From Dipteris shenzhenensis (Eukaryota > Polypodiophyta > Polypodiopsida > Gleicheniales): DNA of 64,000 nt. Shown here piece by piece: positions 54,002 through 64,000 of this stretch (position 1 is the stretch's first letter; each line of letters opens with the position of its first letter). The notes below the pieces were generated by a model. It had not been told where the DNA came from and ran no database searches. It saw only the letters and a program-made list of their open reading frames with translations. The DNA lies in assembly GCA_047967505.1 (NCBI GenBank), contig CM106540.1. The stretch is one strand, 5' to 3'. The translations under genes and the position numbers were made by a program.

Positions 54002-54504
54002 CAAATGGAGGGATTTGTTGGAGGGCAGAACAGGCGGGTATTGTACAGGCTATCTACAGAAGGTGTAGAGAGCTGTTGGAGCCTGGAAAGGCCCGTGAAA
54101 CAGTCAGAACAGTTGCGGATTGGCCAGGGCAGATAGGCGCCTCTATGGAGCAGAAGGTGGGCCAGATTTAGGGCTGGAATATGCCCTGGAAGAAGGCAAA
54201 CAAGATGCAGGATATGGCGCGCCAGATCTGGGCCAGGAAAGGCCTAATATACAAGGGTATTTGACTGAGGTAGGCCTGTGCCAGTGGCAGCAAGCCACAT
54301 GGCCAGGCAGGGCCATAAAGGCTTGCTTATAGGCCAGTCAAAGGCAGCCAACCAGGCCGACTTGCAGGTTGGCTGGTGGGCCGTGCTGGTCGGTTATTTG
54401 GACAGCATGGGTCGGCCAATTAGGGCTGCTGGTCGGCCAGAAAGAAGGCCCAAGGTGGGTGGGGAAGGCATGCTGGTCGGCCATTTTGGGGAGCACCCAG
54501 CCCC

Positions 54505-54512
54505 TATATAAG
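54505..54512 (+). promoter_or_regulatory. TATA box of LTR C
   Basis: TATATAAG in the same CCCC-TATATAAG-GGGG context as LTR B. Confidence 0.75.
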
Positions 54513-55351
54513 GGGGCCTTTGAGGCCTTATAGGTCACTCACCAAGAGTCCATTTGAGGGGTCAATTGGAACTGGAGGGAGCCTGCCTCAAAGACCAGGA
54601 CATGGACAAAGGAGGTGGCCATCAGCAGCAGACAAAGAACTCATGGGGATCAAAACCCTTGGCTGTCCTCCAAGGCAGCAAGGAGACTGGGAGTCAAGAG
54701 AGCCATTTGGCCATCCAGTTTCGCAGCTTCCAGGGAGCAGATTGGAGAAGTACAAAGCCACCCAGAAGGGTTTATGCAAGGCCGAGGAAGGTGGCAAGGA
54801 CCTGTAGACAAAGAGCTCTGTGAAAGGTCGCACCCTTGGCTATCATCCAAGACAACAGGTACAGGGATCAAGAGAAGCTTGGGCCTCACCATTGGCTGCA
54901 CATCAGGGCAGCAAGAAGGTCAAGTCTTCTAGGCATTTACTACCTCATAGGTAGCTGTCTGGAAGGATAGCTCGGAGGCGTGTTTGTTGGCACAGGTGAC
55001 TACGTCTATAGAAGCTCGAGAAGGAGCACGCGGGCTGAGGAATCTCGAGGTGCCAAGGAAAATAGTAGGACAACTTTTGGTAAGATCGGAGAACAACAGT
55101 TAGGTGGGACTCTGTATCTGTCTTTTGTATTGTGCCCATTCGAGGACAGAAATGTATCTTTTGTTGGTGCTGTATCTCTCTTGGATCACTATTTTACTGG
55201 CGCACACGCGCGCACACACACACATGGTTGTAAAGTTTACATAGGTAAAGAAGTTTTGATTCTGTAGCTAAACACTTCCGTGTGCATTCCTAGGACGCTC
55301 TACCAATCTTCCGCTCTACATGATACCCTCTGTATAGGTTCATTTCTAACA

Positions 55352-55610
55352 TGGTATTAGAGCCGTGATCGGAAGTTCACAGGAAGTGGAGCCTGAAGGC
55401 AAGGACCTTGCTCAAGGATGACCTTAACTCAAAGCTCAACGGAATCTACTTTGGCATCTGAAGGATTGCGCCCTTGCAAGAAAGAGGGTGGCTCAGGTTC
55501 AGATAGGTGTATGAGAATTGTTATTTGGTTGCAGATCTTGCTAGATGGAGGAGTTAAAACTGACTCTGAGGGCATGGTGCTTGACGCTGGTCACTCATCA
55601 TGAGAGGGGC
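55352..55610 (+). other. Internal domain 2
   Basis: It starts TGGTATTAGAGCCGTGATC (one change in the primer site) and ends with ATGAGAGGGGCAG. No coding capacity. Confidence 0.85.
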
Positions 55611-57442
55611 AGTTGGACTCCGAAGGATGTTGGTACCTAGATTTCTGGAGTTTGAAGGCGGGTACGTGACTGACTAGATGAAAAGCCAGGAATCGAGGTC
55701 GCCACAAAATTGTTCCAGAGGATTTCGAGATGGAAGCCAATGGAGCGTCTTCAGTGACGAGTCGGGATTGGGACGAGAAGTGTTGGTGAGAGGGGGTGCC
55801 AAAGAAGTCACCTTCCCATTTGTAAGCCCCCATACAAGGAGTGCATAGGGGAGGTGGGCTTACAGTTAGGGTTGTAACATGGGCAACACTTTGGTTGCCA
55901 TGTGGGCAGAGAACTCAGAAGGAAAAGCGTGAAGAGGGGGCTGACACATGGGCACAACCTAGGCTGTAATGTGGCCAGCAAGCTCTCAGAGAAAACCATA
56001 GAGAAGAGGCCGCCACACAGCAAACAGGCTGCCATGTGGGCCGCACAATGAAGGACATACCTGGCATCTCCAAGGCTCTTTGGAGGACTGGATCAGCACA
56101 GTTCAGAGGCAAAATGATTGCAGGACGCATGCGACTATTTGCAGCAGGTAAAGGACCAGATCCAGGACTGAGAGTAGTCCAGATAGAGGGCGGGGCAGGC
56201 GGGTATTGTATGGGCTATTTACAGAGGGTGTACAGAGATTTTGGAGGCTGGAAAGGCCAGGGAAACAGTCAGAACATTGGCCAGGGCAGATAGGCGCCTC
56301 TATGGAGCAGACGATGGACCAGATTTAGGGCTGGAATATGCCCTGGAAAGAAGGCAAACAAGCTGCAGGATATGGCATGCCAGATCTGGGCCAGGAAAGG
56401 CCTCATATACAGGGGTATCTGTCTGAGGTAGGCCTGGGCCAGTGGCAGCAAGCCACGTGGCCATGCAGGGCCATGAAGGCCTTCTTATAGGCCAGGCAGA
56501 GGCAGCCAACCAGGTGAACTTGCAGGTCGCTGGAGGGCTGCTGTTCAGCCAGAAAGAAGCCCCCAAGTGGTTGGAAATTGGGGGGCACCCAGCCCCTATA
56601 TAAAGGGGCCTTTGGGGCCTCATAAGTCGCTCACCAGGAGTCCAGCTGAGGAGCAGATTGAAGCTGCAGGGAGCCTGCCTCAAGGACCAGGACATGGACA
56701 AAGGAGGTGGCCATCGGCAGCAGAAGATAAAGAGCTCATGAGGATCAAGACCCTTGGCTGTCCTCCAGGGTAGCAAGGAGACTAGGAGTCGGGAGAGCCA
56801 TTTGGGCATCCAGTGTGGCAGCTTCCAGGGAGCAAATTGGAGCAGTACACAGCCACCCAGAAGGGCTTACACAAGACCGAGGAAAGTGGCAAGAACCTGC
56901 AGACAAGGAGCTTTGGGAAAGGTTGCACCCTTGGCTGTCATCCAGGACAGCAAGGTACAGGGATCAAGAGAAGCTTGGGCGTTGCCATTGGCTGCACATC
57001 AGGGCAGCAACGAGGTCAAATCTTCTGGGCATTCACTGCCTCACCAGTAGCTGTCTGAAAGAATAGCTCGGAGGAGTGTTTGTCAGCACAGGTGACAGTC
57101 TACAGAAGCTCAGGAAGGAGCACGCGGGCTCAGGGAGCTAGAGGTGCCAAGGAAGAAAGTAGGACAACTTTTGGTAAGAGCAGAGGACCACGGTTTGGTG
57201 GGACTCTGGATCTATCTTTTGTATTGTGTCCATTCGAGGATGGAAATATATCTTTTGTTGGTGCTATAGATCACTGTCTATTTATTAGCTTGCACGCGCA
57301 CGCGCACACACAGACACATACTTGTGACGTATACATAGGTAAAGATTTTGGATTCTGTAGTTAAACACTTCCATGTGCCTTGCTTGGACGCTCTCTCAGT
57401 CTTCCACTGCAGGATACCCTCTGTATAGGTTCATTTCTAACA
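55611..57442 (+). repeat. LTR D
   Basis: About 1.83 kb, from AGTTGGACTCCGAAGGATG to TTCATTTCTAACA. It carries a GCACGCGCACGCGCACACAC dinucleotide run near 57292-57311, the counterpart of that in LTR C. Confidence 0.85.
56597..56604 (+). promoter_or_regulatory. TATA box of LTR D
   Basis: TATATAAA in the same context as in LTRs B and C, with one base changed. Confidence 0.7.
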
Positions 57443-57712
57443 TGGTATCAGAGCCCTGATCAGAAGTTCACGAAAGGTGGAGCCTGAAAGCGAGGACCTG
57501 GCTCAAGGACAACCTTGATTCAAAGCTTGAGGGAATCTACTTCGCCCTCTGAAGGATTGCGCCCTTGCAAGAACGAGGGTGACTCAGGTTCAGATAGGTG
57601 TACGAGAATTGTTATTTGGTTGCTGACCTTGCCAGATGGAGGAGGGTTGAAACAGACTATGAGAGCGTGGTGCCTGGAAGGACCTCAGGCTGGTCACCCA
57701 TCATGAGGGGGA
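57443..57712 (+). other. Internal domain 3
   Basis: It starts with an exact TGGTATCAGAGCC primer site and ends at the purine tract ATGAGGGGGACAG. The next 65 bases (57713-57777) are the beginning of another LTR, cut off at the LINE boundary. Confidence 0.85.
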
Positions 57713-57777
57713 CAGTTGGAGGATGCTAGTACAACTGGATTGCTCGAGTTCGAAGTCGGGTACTTGACTGAAGGGGC

Positions 57778-58826
57778 ACACCCAAGAAGCTATATGCCTA
57801 GCAGTCAATAAAGATCCCACCGATAATGCCCCTACCAAACAATTCCACAAGAAAACCCGGTGCTTGAGAGGAATCTTACTGCCCCAGATGCGCCCAAGAT
57901 AAGCCTTCCACCAATTAAGAGACTTGTTAAGATGCCAAAAATGATTCCCATACTCTTGGATCCATGGTTGTGGACGTAATAGATGATAGGCTTTCTTGGC
58001 AGAAAGATCTGCAAATGAAAAAAAGGAGTAACCCAGAAGGGCTCAATGTACTTCCAATCCAACAAATTAAGAGTAGTAAACAGGCAGCGGGCTGAAAAGG
58101 TTGCAACATAGTAGAGAGAATGCACCAAATAGGAATGTGATGCAAACCCAAACAATAGTCTCTTGGCCTGAGAAAAAGAAAGAGTGCAGCTCTGATCATC
58201 CACCACATCCTCCACTGTAGAAATAGCCAAACAATGCAATAAATACGGCCTTTCTAGGCTAAAGCTGGGCTGAAGGGGGAAACAAACACGCGGCTCCAAT
58301 GAAGGCACTGCAAACTGACTGTGTTGCCACGATCTGGAGGCATCTGGAGGCCAACCTGACCAATGCAAATAAGCCAGAAGCGGCTGCCAATCATGAATCA
58401 AGCGAGTAGAAAGGGACCTCAGGAATAGACGATGCAGGTGCCCAAGAATAACATCATCGATAGTGGGAATCCAATGGCTAAAAGCATCTGTACGGAGAGA
58501 ACCAACCATACACAATAGCATGAGAGCCCATGGCTGATGCTGCTCTAAAAAGGAGATCAAGAGCGTGGCCTTGTGAGCTAACATATTAGAGTGAATATTG
58601 AGAATGTTCAAACCCCCATGCATCCTAGATGAATAAACATAATTGTATTTGAGAAGACGAAGCACGGTGCACCAAAGACATTCCATAACCTTGGTGATAA
58701 ATTTCTGAATGTCCAGAGAAGACCAAGGAATAAGTGGCAAATGGACCTGCACATATGCCACGAGAATGGACTGTACAATCTAAAAGTGAACATGCAGTGG
58801 CCAAGTAGACAAGTCATTCAGTCACT
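57778..58826 (-). pseudogene. LINE RT C-terminal and zf-RVT fragment, long open frame
   Basis: The minus strand encodes the region downstream of the RT catalytic core of a plant LINE. It starts near 58826 (WPLHVHF), runs through AYVQVHLPLIPWSSLDIQKF, RMHGGLNILNIHSNMLAHKA and a 309-residue open frame to 57832. After a small frame change it ends with CLVGALSVGSLLTARHIASW and VCP at 57778, the start of the zf-RVT zinc motif, where the LTR array begins. The LINE is cut at both sides: on its 5' side at a (CA)n tract near 58830, on its 3' side by the array. The frame is unusually open for dead sequence in this window. Confidence 0.8.
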
Positions 58827-59950
58827 CACACACACACACACAGAACATTGACTTCACAAGGATTCCACCATATCCATGAAATACACACAATTGTATAAAC
58901 ATAGAATAGAAATCTCCGCCAAGACCCATGGGATCATACGGTCGTGCCCCTTGCTACAATTGGTTGCCCACTCCTAGAATCTTCTTATCTTTGTTCCAAA
59001 AATAGGAGATGCAAGATGTATGATGTGTAGAAAGAATTCTAAGACCGTAGCTCATAGAGTTTTTGACTCATATACAACTGAAAATATACAAATTCAACGA
59101 CAACAGATCCACCGATAGAGGTTCCCAAGAAGAGTGCCCGAGAATCCTCCACATCCAAGATTAGGACATACAGAATAGTGGTGACAGCCAATCACGTTGC
59201 CATCTGCAACAGATGTGCAGAAAACAAAAACCAGGGTTAGAACAAGTTAGCACATCAAATAATCAAAAAACAAGGCTATTCTATATGCATGCAAATCTAA
59301 TTCTATATTGTAACTGCAACAAACAACAACAAAACATAGCAATGAGTGAGGAAACAGATGGAAAAGGAAAAATGCAACTTCTACTTGGAGGATGGGTTAA
59401 ATTTAACTAGGCTTTGAATTTTGCCCTCTATTCTGTCTGTTTAAACATAAGGTTCCATTTTCTTACATACAATATCAACACATGCCTGTACGCTCTTAAG
59501 ACACACTGGTCTCTCGCCAAAGGTATGAGACAAGAGACCTTCTAGAGAAACAATGTAATGTCAATTTTTTTAAAGTCCCATCGACCTTGCTTGGTCTCAG
59601 TAGACAATAAAATCACATACAAAAGAGGCAAACATTGTACACTATCCCTCACATACAAAACTAGATCCAAATTCTCCTATAATAACTTGAGACAAGACAG
59701 AGGAGGGGGACGGAGGGGCTGAAAGTACTCTCTCCCGCATCTCTCTCCCCTTTCGAATGCCAGACCAAACCGTGATCAGGTAAAGGAGGGGACGCAGGGT
59801 ACTCTTACCCGTGCTTCAGGTGCTTAAGGCTGTCAACCCTCTCAAAGTGGGCACTCATGCAGAAATACGAGCAAAGTCAAACGGCCACACACTCTAATCA
59901 CTTCCAAGTGGAAAAAAAGCTCTCTCTTCCTCAAATCCAATGTGGGCTAA
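58827..59950. other. Spacer between two LINEs
   Basis: A short (CA)n tract is at 58827-58842. No gene was seen. The frame at 59213-59410 has no recognisable domain. Confidence 0.4.
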
Positions 59951-60213
59951 ACCATCAGCTCTGTTAGCATGTTGAATAGTGTGGCAGTAGAGGAGACCGT
60001 GCGCTATACAATCAGCCACTTTCTACATTACTATGTACAATATATATCAATCCCTCGTAGGGTTCCAAGAACACTAGAAGACGACGATACATCCCTCTAC
60101 ACTAGTCCTAATCCCAGATCAGCAAACACAGCGCTGGCCTTGGGTGACACGACCTCACCCGTTGATGAGAAAACGTCGAATAGGAAGGGCCACCGAGTCC
60201 TGATCGAATTGCT

Positions 60214-60634
60214 TTGCATGAGCCTCCGTCAGATTCCGAGCGAACTGGCATGCATGAGCCGTCTTGTGAGGCCACATCGGACGAAAAGATTGCGACAGGT
60301 GATCCCTCAAAGGACCGGGTGCCATCACAAGAATGGCAGGAACAATGGAAGGTGGCGGGAAAAAAAGGCAAAGCCAGACAAGAAAATTTGATAGAAGGTG
60401 CTCCCCCACAAGAGCAGCCCAATTCTTCAGAGGTGGGCTATGGGCTCCCTCACCAATGGCGATGCCAGGGACGAAGAGATGTCGGAAGCATACACCCGGA
60501 AAAGAGCGCTCGAAGAGCAGGACCCAAAGCTTCCTCGGCCAGATGCTACGCTTGACAAGGTGGCGGCCCCGCAACAAAAGAGTCTCTTGAAATGCATCAA
60601 GGGGGTCGAGAGCTTCACAGGACAACCGATTTAA
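60214..60634 (+). pseudogene. LINE ORF1 remnant
   Basis: Two overlapping frames read polar sequence: EWQEQWKVAGKKGKARQENL in one, and DARDEEMSEAYTRKRALEEQ then DPKLPRPDATLDKV in the other, after a frame change near 60440. Position directly upstream of the endonuclease fits ORF1, which encodes an RNA-binding protein. The zinc knuckle often seen in plant ORF1 is not present. Confidence 0.55.
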
Positions 60635-60711
60635 TTTTATTAAGAATGCATATAAAGCACTTACCAATTGAAAGGGGTAAGGGAGATGGTCGAAAGGTAG
60701 GGATTTCAATC

Positions 60712-61413
60712 ATGTCGTGGAATGTGAGAGGATACTCTAATAGCCTGAAGCAAAAGGGGTGTGTCTCAGTGATTAGGAAAACTATGCCGCATGTTATTTT
60801 AATGCAGGAAATTAAGTGCGGATGCGAGGATAATTTGTGGTTCACGTTCAGGAAGATAGGCTTCGAGGTGTTCATTAACTACCCAAAGGGAGGGAAGGGT
60901 GGGGCTGCCATCTTAGTTTCCAATCAGTTCTGCCCTCAGGAGGTCTATAGGAGCGAGGAGGGGTGGTACATAGGTGTACGTTTCACGGTGGGGGGGCTTG
61001 AGTGTGGGGTAGCTAGTGTGCATGCCCCCAATAGCGGGTTGGAGAGGATGGAGTGTTGGAGGAATCTGTGCAGGGACCTGGCCGGGGACAATTGGCTATT
61101 GGGAGGTGACTGGAACGCAACGGAGGACCTTGTAGACCGATCGCATGGTGGGGCAGTGATCTCCGATGGGGAACGGGAGACCTGGGAAGAATTGTGCCTC
61201 CAGCTAGGGCTGATTGATGCCAAGGAGATTGTTCTAGATGGCTTGTCTGACTTTACCTGGAATAACAGACGAAGGGGGGAAGAGTTCAGGGCCGGGAGAT
61301 TAGACAGATTCTACATTTTCGGTGAAGCATGGTGGATCCAGGACCTATTCGTAGGTAGGGAAGTTGATAGCTACCACAGCCCTCTCGAACAACTCGAAAA
61401 TTCAGAGGTCTAA
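60712..61413 (+). pseudogene. LINE ORF2 apurinic-type endonuclease domain
   Basis: From the ATG at 60712 the frame begins MSWNVRGYSNSLKQKG. Catalytic glutamate is in MQEIK (60808-60810). Further motifs are VASVHAPN, GGDWNAT (Asp 61108-61110, Asn 61114-61116), DFTWNNRR and RLDRFYI. The terminal S-D-H motif reads S-Y-H, with tyrosine at 61372-61374 replacing the aspartate. The fold would nick target DNA to start insertion. The frame shifts at about 61385, and the continuation is in the frame 61364-61609 (ESKPFCRMVRKLWRQTTADV). Confidence 0.85.
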
Positions 61414-61769
61414 CGATATCCCCTTAAAATTTGATAAACGACATCTAGAATCTAAGCCGTTTTGCAGGATGGTCCGGAAGCTGTGGCGGCAGACGACGGC
61501 GGACGTGAAAGACCCATGCCAGAGGTGGGATGTGGCAGTCAAAAGGATCTTACGCTACATTAAAGAAGTGGACCGTGAAGTTAGGTCAAGGAGAAGAAAC
61601 AATGGTTAGGCACTTTCGCTGGCTTGAGATACACTCAGAGCCGCTGTCACAATTACTCCTAAAGACCCAGTCATAAGCAAGTCATAAGCACACTGCTAGT
61701 TGAAGCTGACGTGGCCTGACAGGAATGGGAGTTGCAGGAAGCGGATCCAGTGCTCACCAAACCCGTTTG

Positions 61770-61965
61770 AGCATATAAAATTCTCGGTTGAAATTGAAAA
61801 ATCCCGGTTGGAGTTGAAGGTTGCCTTTAATTTTAAGGGCTAGGATCTACATATTTTAGTTATAAATCCCGGTAAGAGTATAAATTTTTATGGACTTTTA
61901 TAATTTCACCCGGATTCGATCTTGGTGGTACCTTTAATTTTCAAGGCTCAGAAAAACATTTTTGT
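61770..61965. other. AT-rich insertion inside LINE ORF2
   Basis: LINE-like coding sequence stops after EWELQEADPVLTKPV and resumes with CIRSRQLWLAQGDCPSKTFF. The ~190 bases between are AT-rich with repeated CCCGGTT/CCCGGAT phrases and two copies of CCTTTAATTTT(A/C)AAGGGCT-like sequence about 100 bases apart. It is not translatable. It looks like a small foreign insertion, but no terminal repeats or target duplication were established. Confidence 0.55.
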
Positions 61966-63184
61966 CGAGAACTGAGCGGATCAAGCATGCATCAGAAGTA
62001 GGCAGCTCTGGCTAGCCCAAGGCGACTGCCCCTCCAAAACCTTCTTTCAAGCCCTCAAAAAGAACCAATAGAGGGACCTGATCGATAAAGTGGACGACGC
62101 CCAAGGTAACACCCAAACAAAATTCTGGCACATTGCGACGGTGTTCCAACGTGAACTGAGCACGATCTTGTAGGAGGAAGAGATAGAGGACGATGAGTGG
62201 GTGAGTTCAATCCATGAGGCACTTGTTGGAGTGGAGAGTCGGGTTTCAAAAAACTTCCAAAGCTGCCTTGATAGGCCCTTCAACCATGAAGAGCTAGAGG
62301 AAGCCTTAAATGCACTGGCATATGATAAGTCCCCGGGACCGGACGGGCTGACAGTAGAATTCTTTAAGAAATTATGGGACACACTGGGCCCGGATCTCAT
62401 AGAGATGGCAAATGCGGTGATGGAAGAAGGTACTCTCTCAGAGGATGTGAATGCAGCGCTCCTGAAACTATTCCCAAAAAGGCAGAGCAGGATAAAAGTA
62501 GGGGACTGGAGGCCAATAACGATGCTAAACACCTCGTATAAAGTTGTTGCCAAGGCGATGGCCCTTAGGATCAAAGATTTGTGTGGGAAAGTGGTGGATG
62601 AGGAGCAAAATGGCTTTGTAAAAGGGAGAGATATCTACGACAACATCCTCAATGTTGCCCTTGCCATGGATCATGCTGCAACATCAGGCCAAAAAATGCT
62701 AGTGTTTGGCCTGGATACGTATAAAGCCTACGACAAAGTCCGGTGGGACTACATCTTGGTGATGATGGATAGGCTGAGCTTTGGACAGGGATACCTGCGA
62801 AAGGTGCACTGCCTATTCGGAAATGCTTCTATGGTCCTCTGTATTAATGGGGGTGCAGTTGTCAACTTCAAACTGAGAAAATCCATTCGTCAAGGATGTC
62901 CACTTGCCCCGCCGCTATATGCAATTGCTACGATGCCCCTAATGTCCCTCATCAAAACTAAATTGACCCGTAGAGAGATCAGAAGTCTTACGCTTCCGAC
63001 TGGCAACCAATTCTCTCACCAATTCTTTATGGATGACACGACTACTTTAGTTCAGGAGGACCCAGAGAGTGTGGCTATCCTAATGGAGGTAATCGCAATC
63101 TTCAGCGAAGCTTCAAGTTCGAAGTGTAGCTGGACGAAGTCCTTTCTCTCCGGACGAGCCCAAATCTCGCTCCCGATTGGATAG
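61966..63184 (+). pseudogene. LINE ORF2 reverse transcriptase domain
   Basis: After two stops (near 62068 and 62171) the frame is open from 62201 to 63184. Motifs: YDKSPGPDGLTVEFFKKLW, DWRPITMLNTSYKVVAKAMA, EEQNGFVKGRDIYDNI, motif A FGLDTYKAYDKVRW, motif B RKSIRQGCPLAPPLYA, and motif C FFMDD at 63023-63037. All three catalytic aspartates are present, so this domain alone could fold. It copies LINE RNA at the nicked target. Confidence 0.88.
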
Positions 63185-63970
63185 AGGAAATCGGACCAAA
63201 GGTGATACCTAGAGGCCAAATTGTTAGGTACCTAGGGGCCCCTCTGGGTGTGTGTCACTCTCAAGCAACATTTCCTTTGGTTCAAGGAAAAAGTCAAAAC
63301 AAAACTCAGAGCCTGGAACGAGGTCTACCTAAGTTGGAATGCCCGTTGTCTGGTAATACAACATGTCCTAGCAGCATCAGTCACTTATGTTGCCTCGCTA
63401 TGGGACTTCAAGAAAACACATTGGCTAGAAATCGAGGCGCTCTTTCGAGCATTTATATGGGCTGAACACCAAGGAAGGAGGAAAATGCATTACATCCCAT
63501 GGGAGTAGATGAAGGCTCCTAAATTGAAGGGGGGTGTAGGCCTCCTAGATGTAAAAACCAGGAACCTCTCACTAGTTGGCGAGCTTCTTGCTCGGCTATT
63601 CTCCAGGCCAACCCCTTGGATAGAATTAGTGAAGGAAAAGCTCAAAGAGTCGAAAGGGAAGGGATCAGGGCAATGGCAAGGGCTCTCGTGGTATGATAAA
63701 CTAATCTCTGAATTTCCAGTTGTGGTCACCAAAGTTGACATCCTGGCAGGGCTCGTCATGACGTGGAAATCCTGCGTCGACCACCTCGGATGGAAAGGCA
63801 CAAATGGACTCAAAGGTGATGGCAGTCTAGGTGAGTCGGTTTGGTGGAGCAAGGCGCCGAGCAGAGCGGGTGACGCGTTTGCATGGCACGACATCAGGAG
63901 GGCACGTAGTCTCTTCAAGAATGGCATGGCCACGTGGGCTAACCTCTGGGATCCCACAAAGGCAGACTAG
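63185..63970 (+). pseudogene. LINE ORF2 post-RT region
   Basis: A frame change near 63240 joins RGQIVRYLGAPLGV to KQHFLWFKEKVKTKLRAWNE and ASVTYVASLWDF. A TAG at 63506-63508 interrupts IPWE and MKAPKLKGGVGLLDVKTRNL. The sequence then runs on to SKAPSRAGDAFAWHDIRRAR near 63850-63900. The zf-RVT cysteines expected next lie past the window edge. Confidence 0.85.
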
Positions 63971-64000
63971 AAATCGTTAGAGGCCTTGAGAACCAAGTTT

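Larger units (their letters stand above)
53199..55351 (+). repeat. LTR C
   Basis: This LTR is about 2.15 kb. It is longer than its neighbours partly because of the 146-bp duplication at 53710-54001. It ends CATTTCTAACA at 55351. A (CA)/(CG) dinucleotide run lies near 55199-55222. Confidence 0.85.
50592..57777 (+). mobile_element. Tandem array of giant-LTR, tiny-interior retrotransposons
   Basis: Units of about 2.1-2.4 kb repeat 3.3 times. Each has a long LTR (about 1.7-2.15 kb) ending TTCATTTCTAACA, a perfect or near-perfect TGGTATCAGAGCC primer site, only 260-270 bases of interior, a purine tract (ATGAGGGGGACAG or close variants), and then the next LTR beginning TTGGAGGATGC or a variant. 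No gag or pol is present. A partial LTR at 50592-51187 is joined by a deletion to the next LTR. The array ends abruptly at 57777, 65 bases into the last LTR, against the LINE. LTR-LTR recombination could produce such arrays. Transposition would require another element's enzymes. Confidence 0.85.
59951..64000 (+). mobile_element. LINE retrotransposon, nearly full ORF2, runs off the window
   Basis: Plus-strand L1-type LINE with, in order, ORF1-like acidic/basic sequence (60214-60634), endonuclease (60712-61390), a linker interrupted by an AT-rich insertion (61770-61965), RT (62201-63184) and the post-RT region (63202-63970). Frame changes separate the modules, so it is inactive. The 3' end lies beyond the right edge. 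The copy is less decayed than the LINE at 32.5 kb. Confidence 0.88.

Noticed and set aside
62047-62574. 175-codon minus-strand frame
   Set aside because: It is the antisense shadow of the LINE reverse transcriptase, whose motifs are clear on the plus strand.

Overview
This window is plant nuclear DNA from a large, transposon-filled genome. A gymnosperm is my first guess and a fern the second; the sequence alone does not decide. The case for a plant is: CACTA transposases carrying the plant DUF4218 and DUF4216 modules, a BED/DUF659 hAT transposase, Ty1/Copia elements primed by initiator tRNA-Met (TGGTATCAGAGC-type sites), plant LINEs with a zf-RVT tail, and a captured fragment of the plant wound-induced WUN1/WI12/SAG20 family. 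There are no operons, CRISPR arrays or bacterial-type genes. Almost every recognisable coding stretch is a decayed transposon. The two features that look intact are one protein gene and one tRNA gene.

Layout. 0-10 kb: a minus-strand Copia gag with its LTR and primer site; a broken plus-strand Ty3/Gypsy element (gag, protease, RT, RNase H, integrase) with an extra 3' reading frame; a Copia RT fragment. 10.8-14.9 kb: two arrays of a ~78-bp minisatellite flanking a hAT transposase remnant, with a 241-bp MITE beside the first BED exon. 15-19 kb: AT-rich DNA with (GT)n, (TA)n and (GA)n tracts. 19.06-20.13 kb: an intact, intronless 355-codon DUF4419 gene with short repeats downstream. 21.7-29.2 kb: minus-strand Gypsy, Copia and CACTA remnants and a ~350-bp duplication. 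29.6-31.4 kb: a pyrimidine-only tract. 32.5-36.25 kb: a 5'-truncated LINE followed by a CACTA 3' end with a visible intron and terminus. 37.8 kb: tRNA-Gly(GCC), minus strand. 38.5-41.2 kb: a non-autonomous LTR element with 377-bp LTRs that carries the WUN1-like fragment. 41.9-50.5 kb: Copia remnants on both strands and a Gypsy-like stretch. 50.6-57.8 kb: a tandem array of very long LTRs alternating with ~265-bp internal domains. 57.8-64 kb: two LINEs in opposite orientations.

The elements belong to different families and ages and do not form a pathway. The items most worth following are the DUF4419 gene (a possible lateral acquisition from fungi), the host-gene capture by the 38.5-41.2 kb element, and the LTR array in which the LTRs are about seven times longer than the internal domain.
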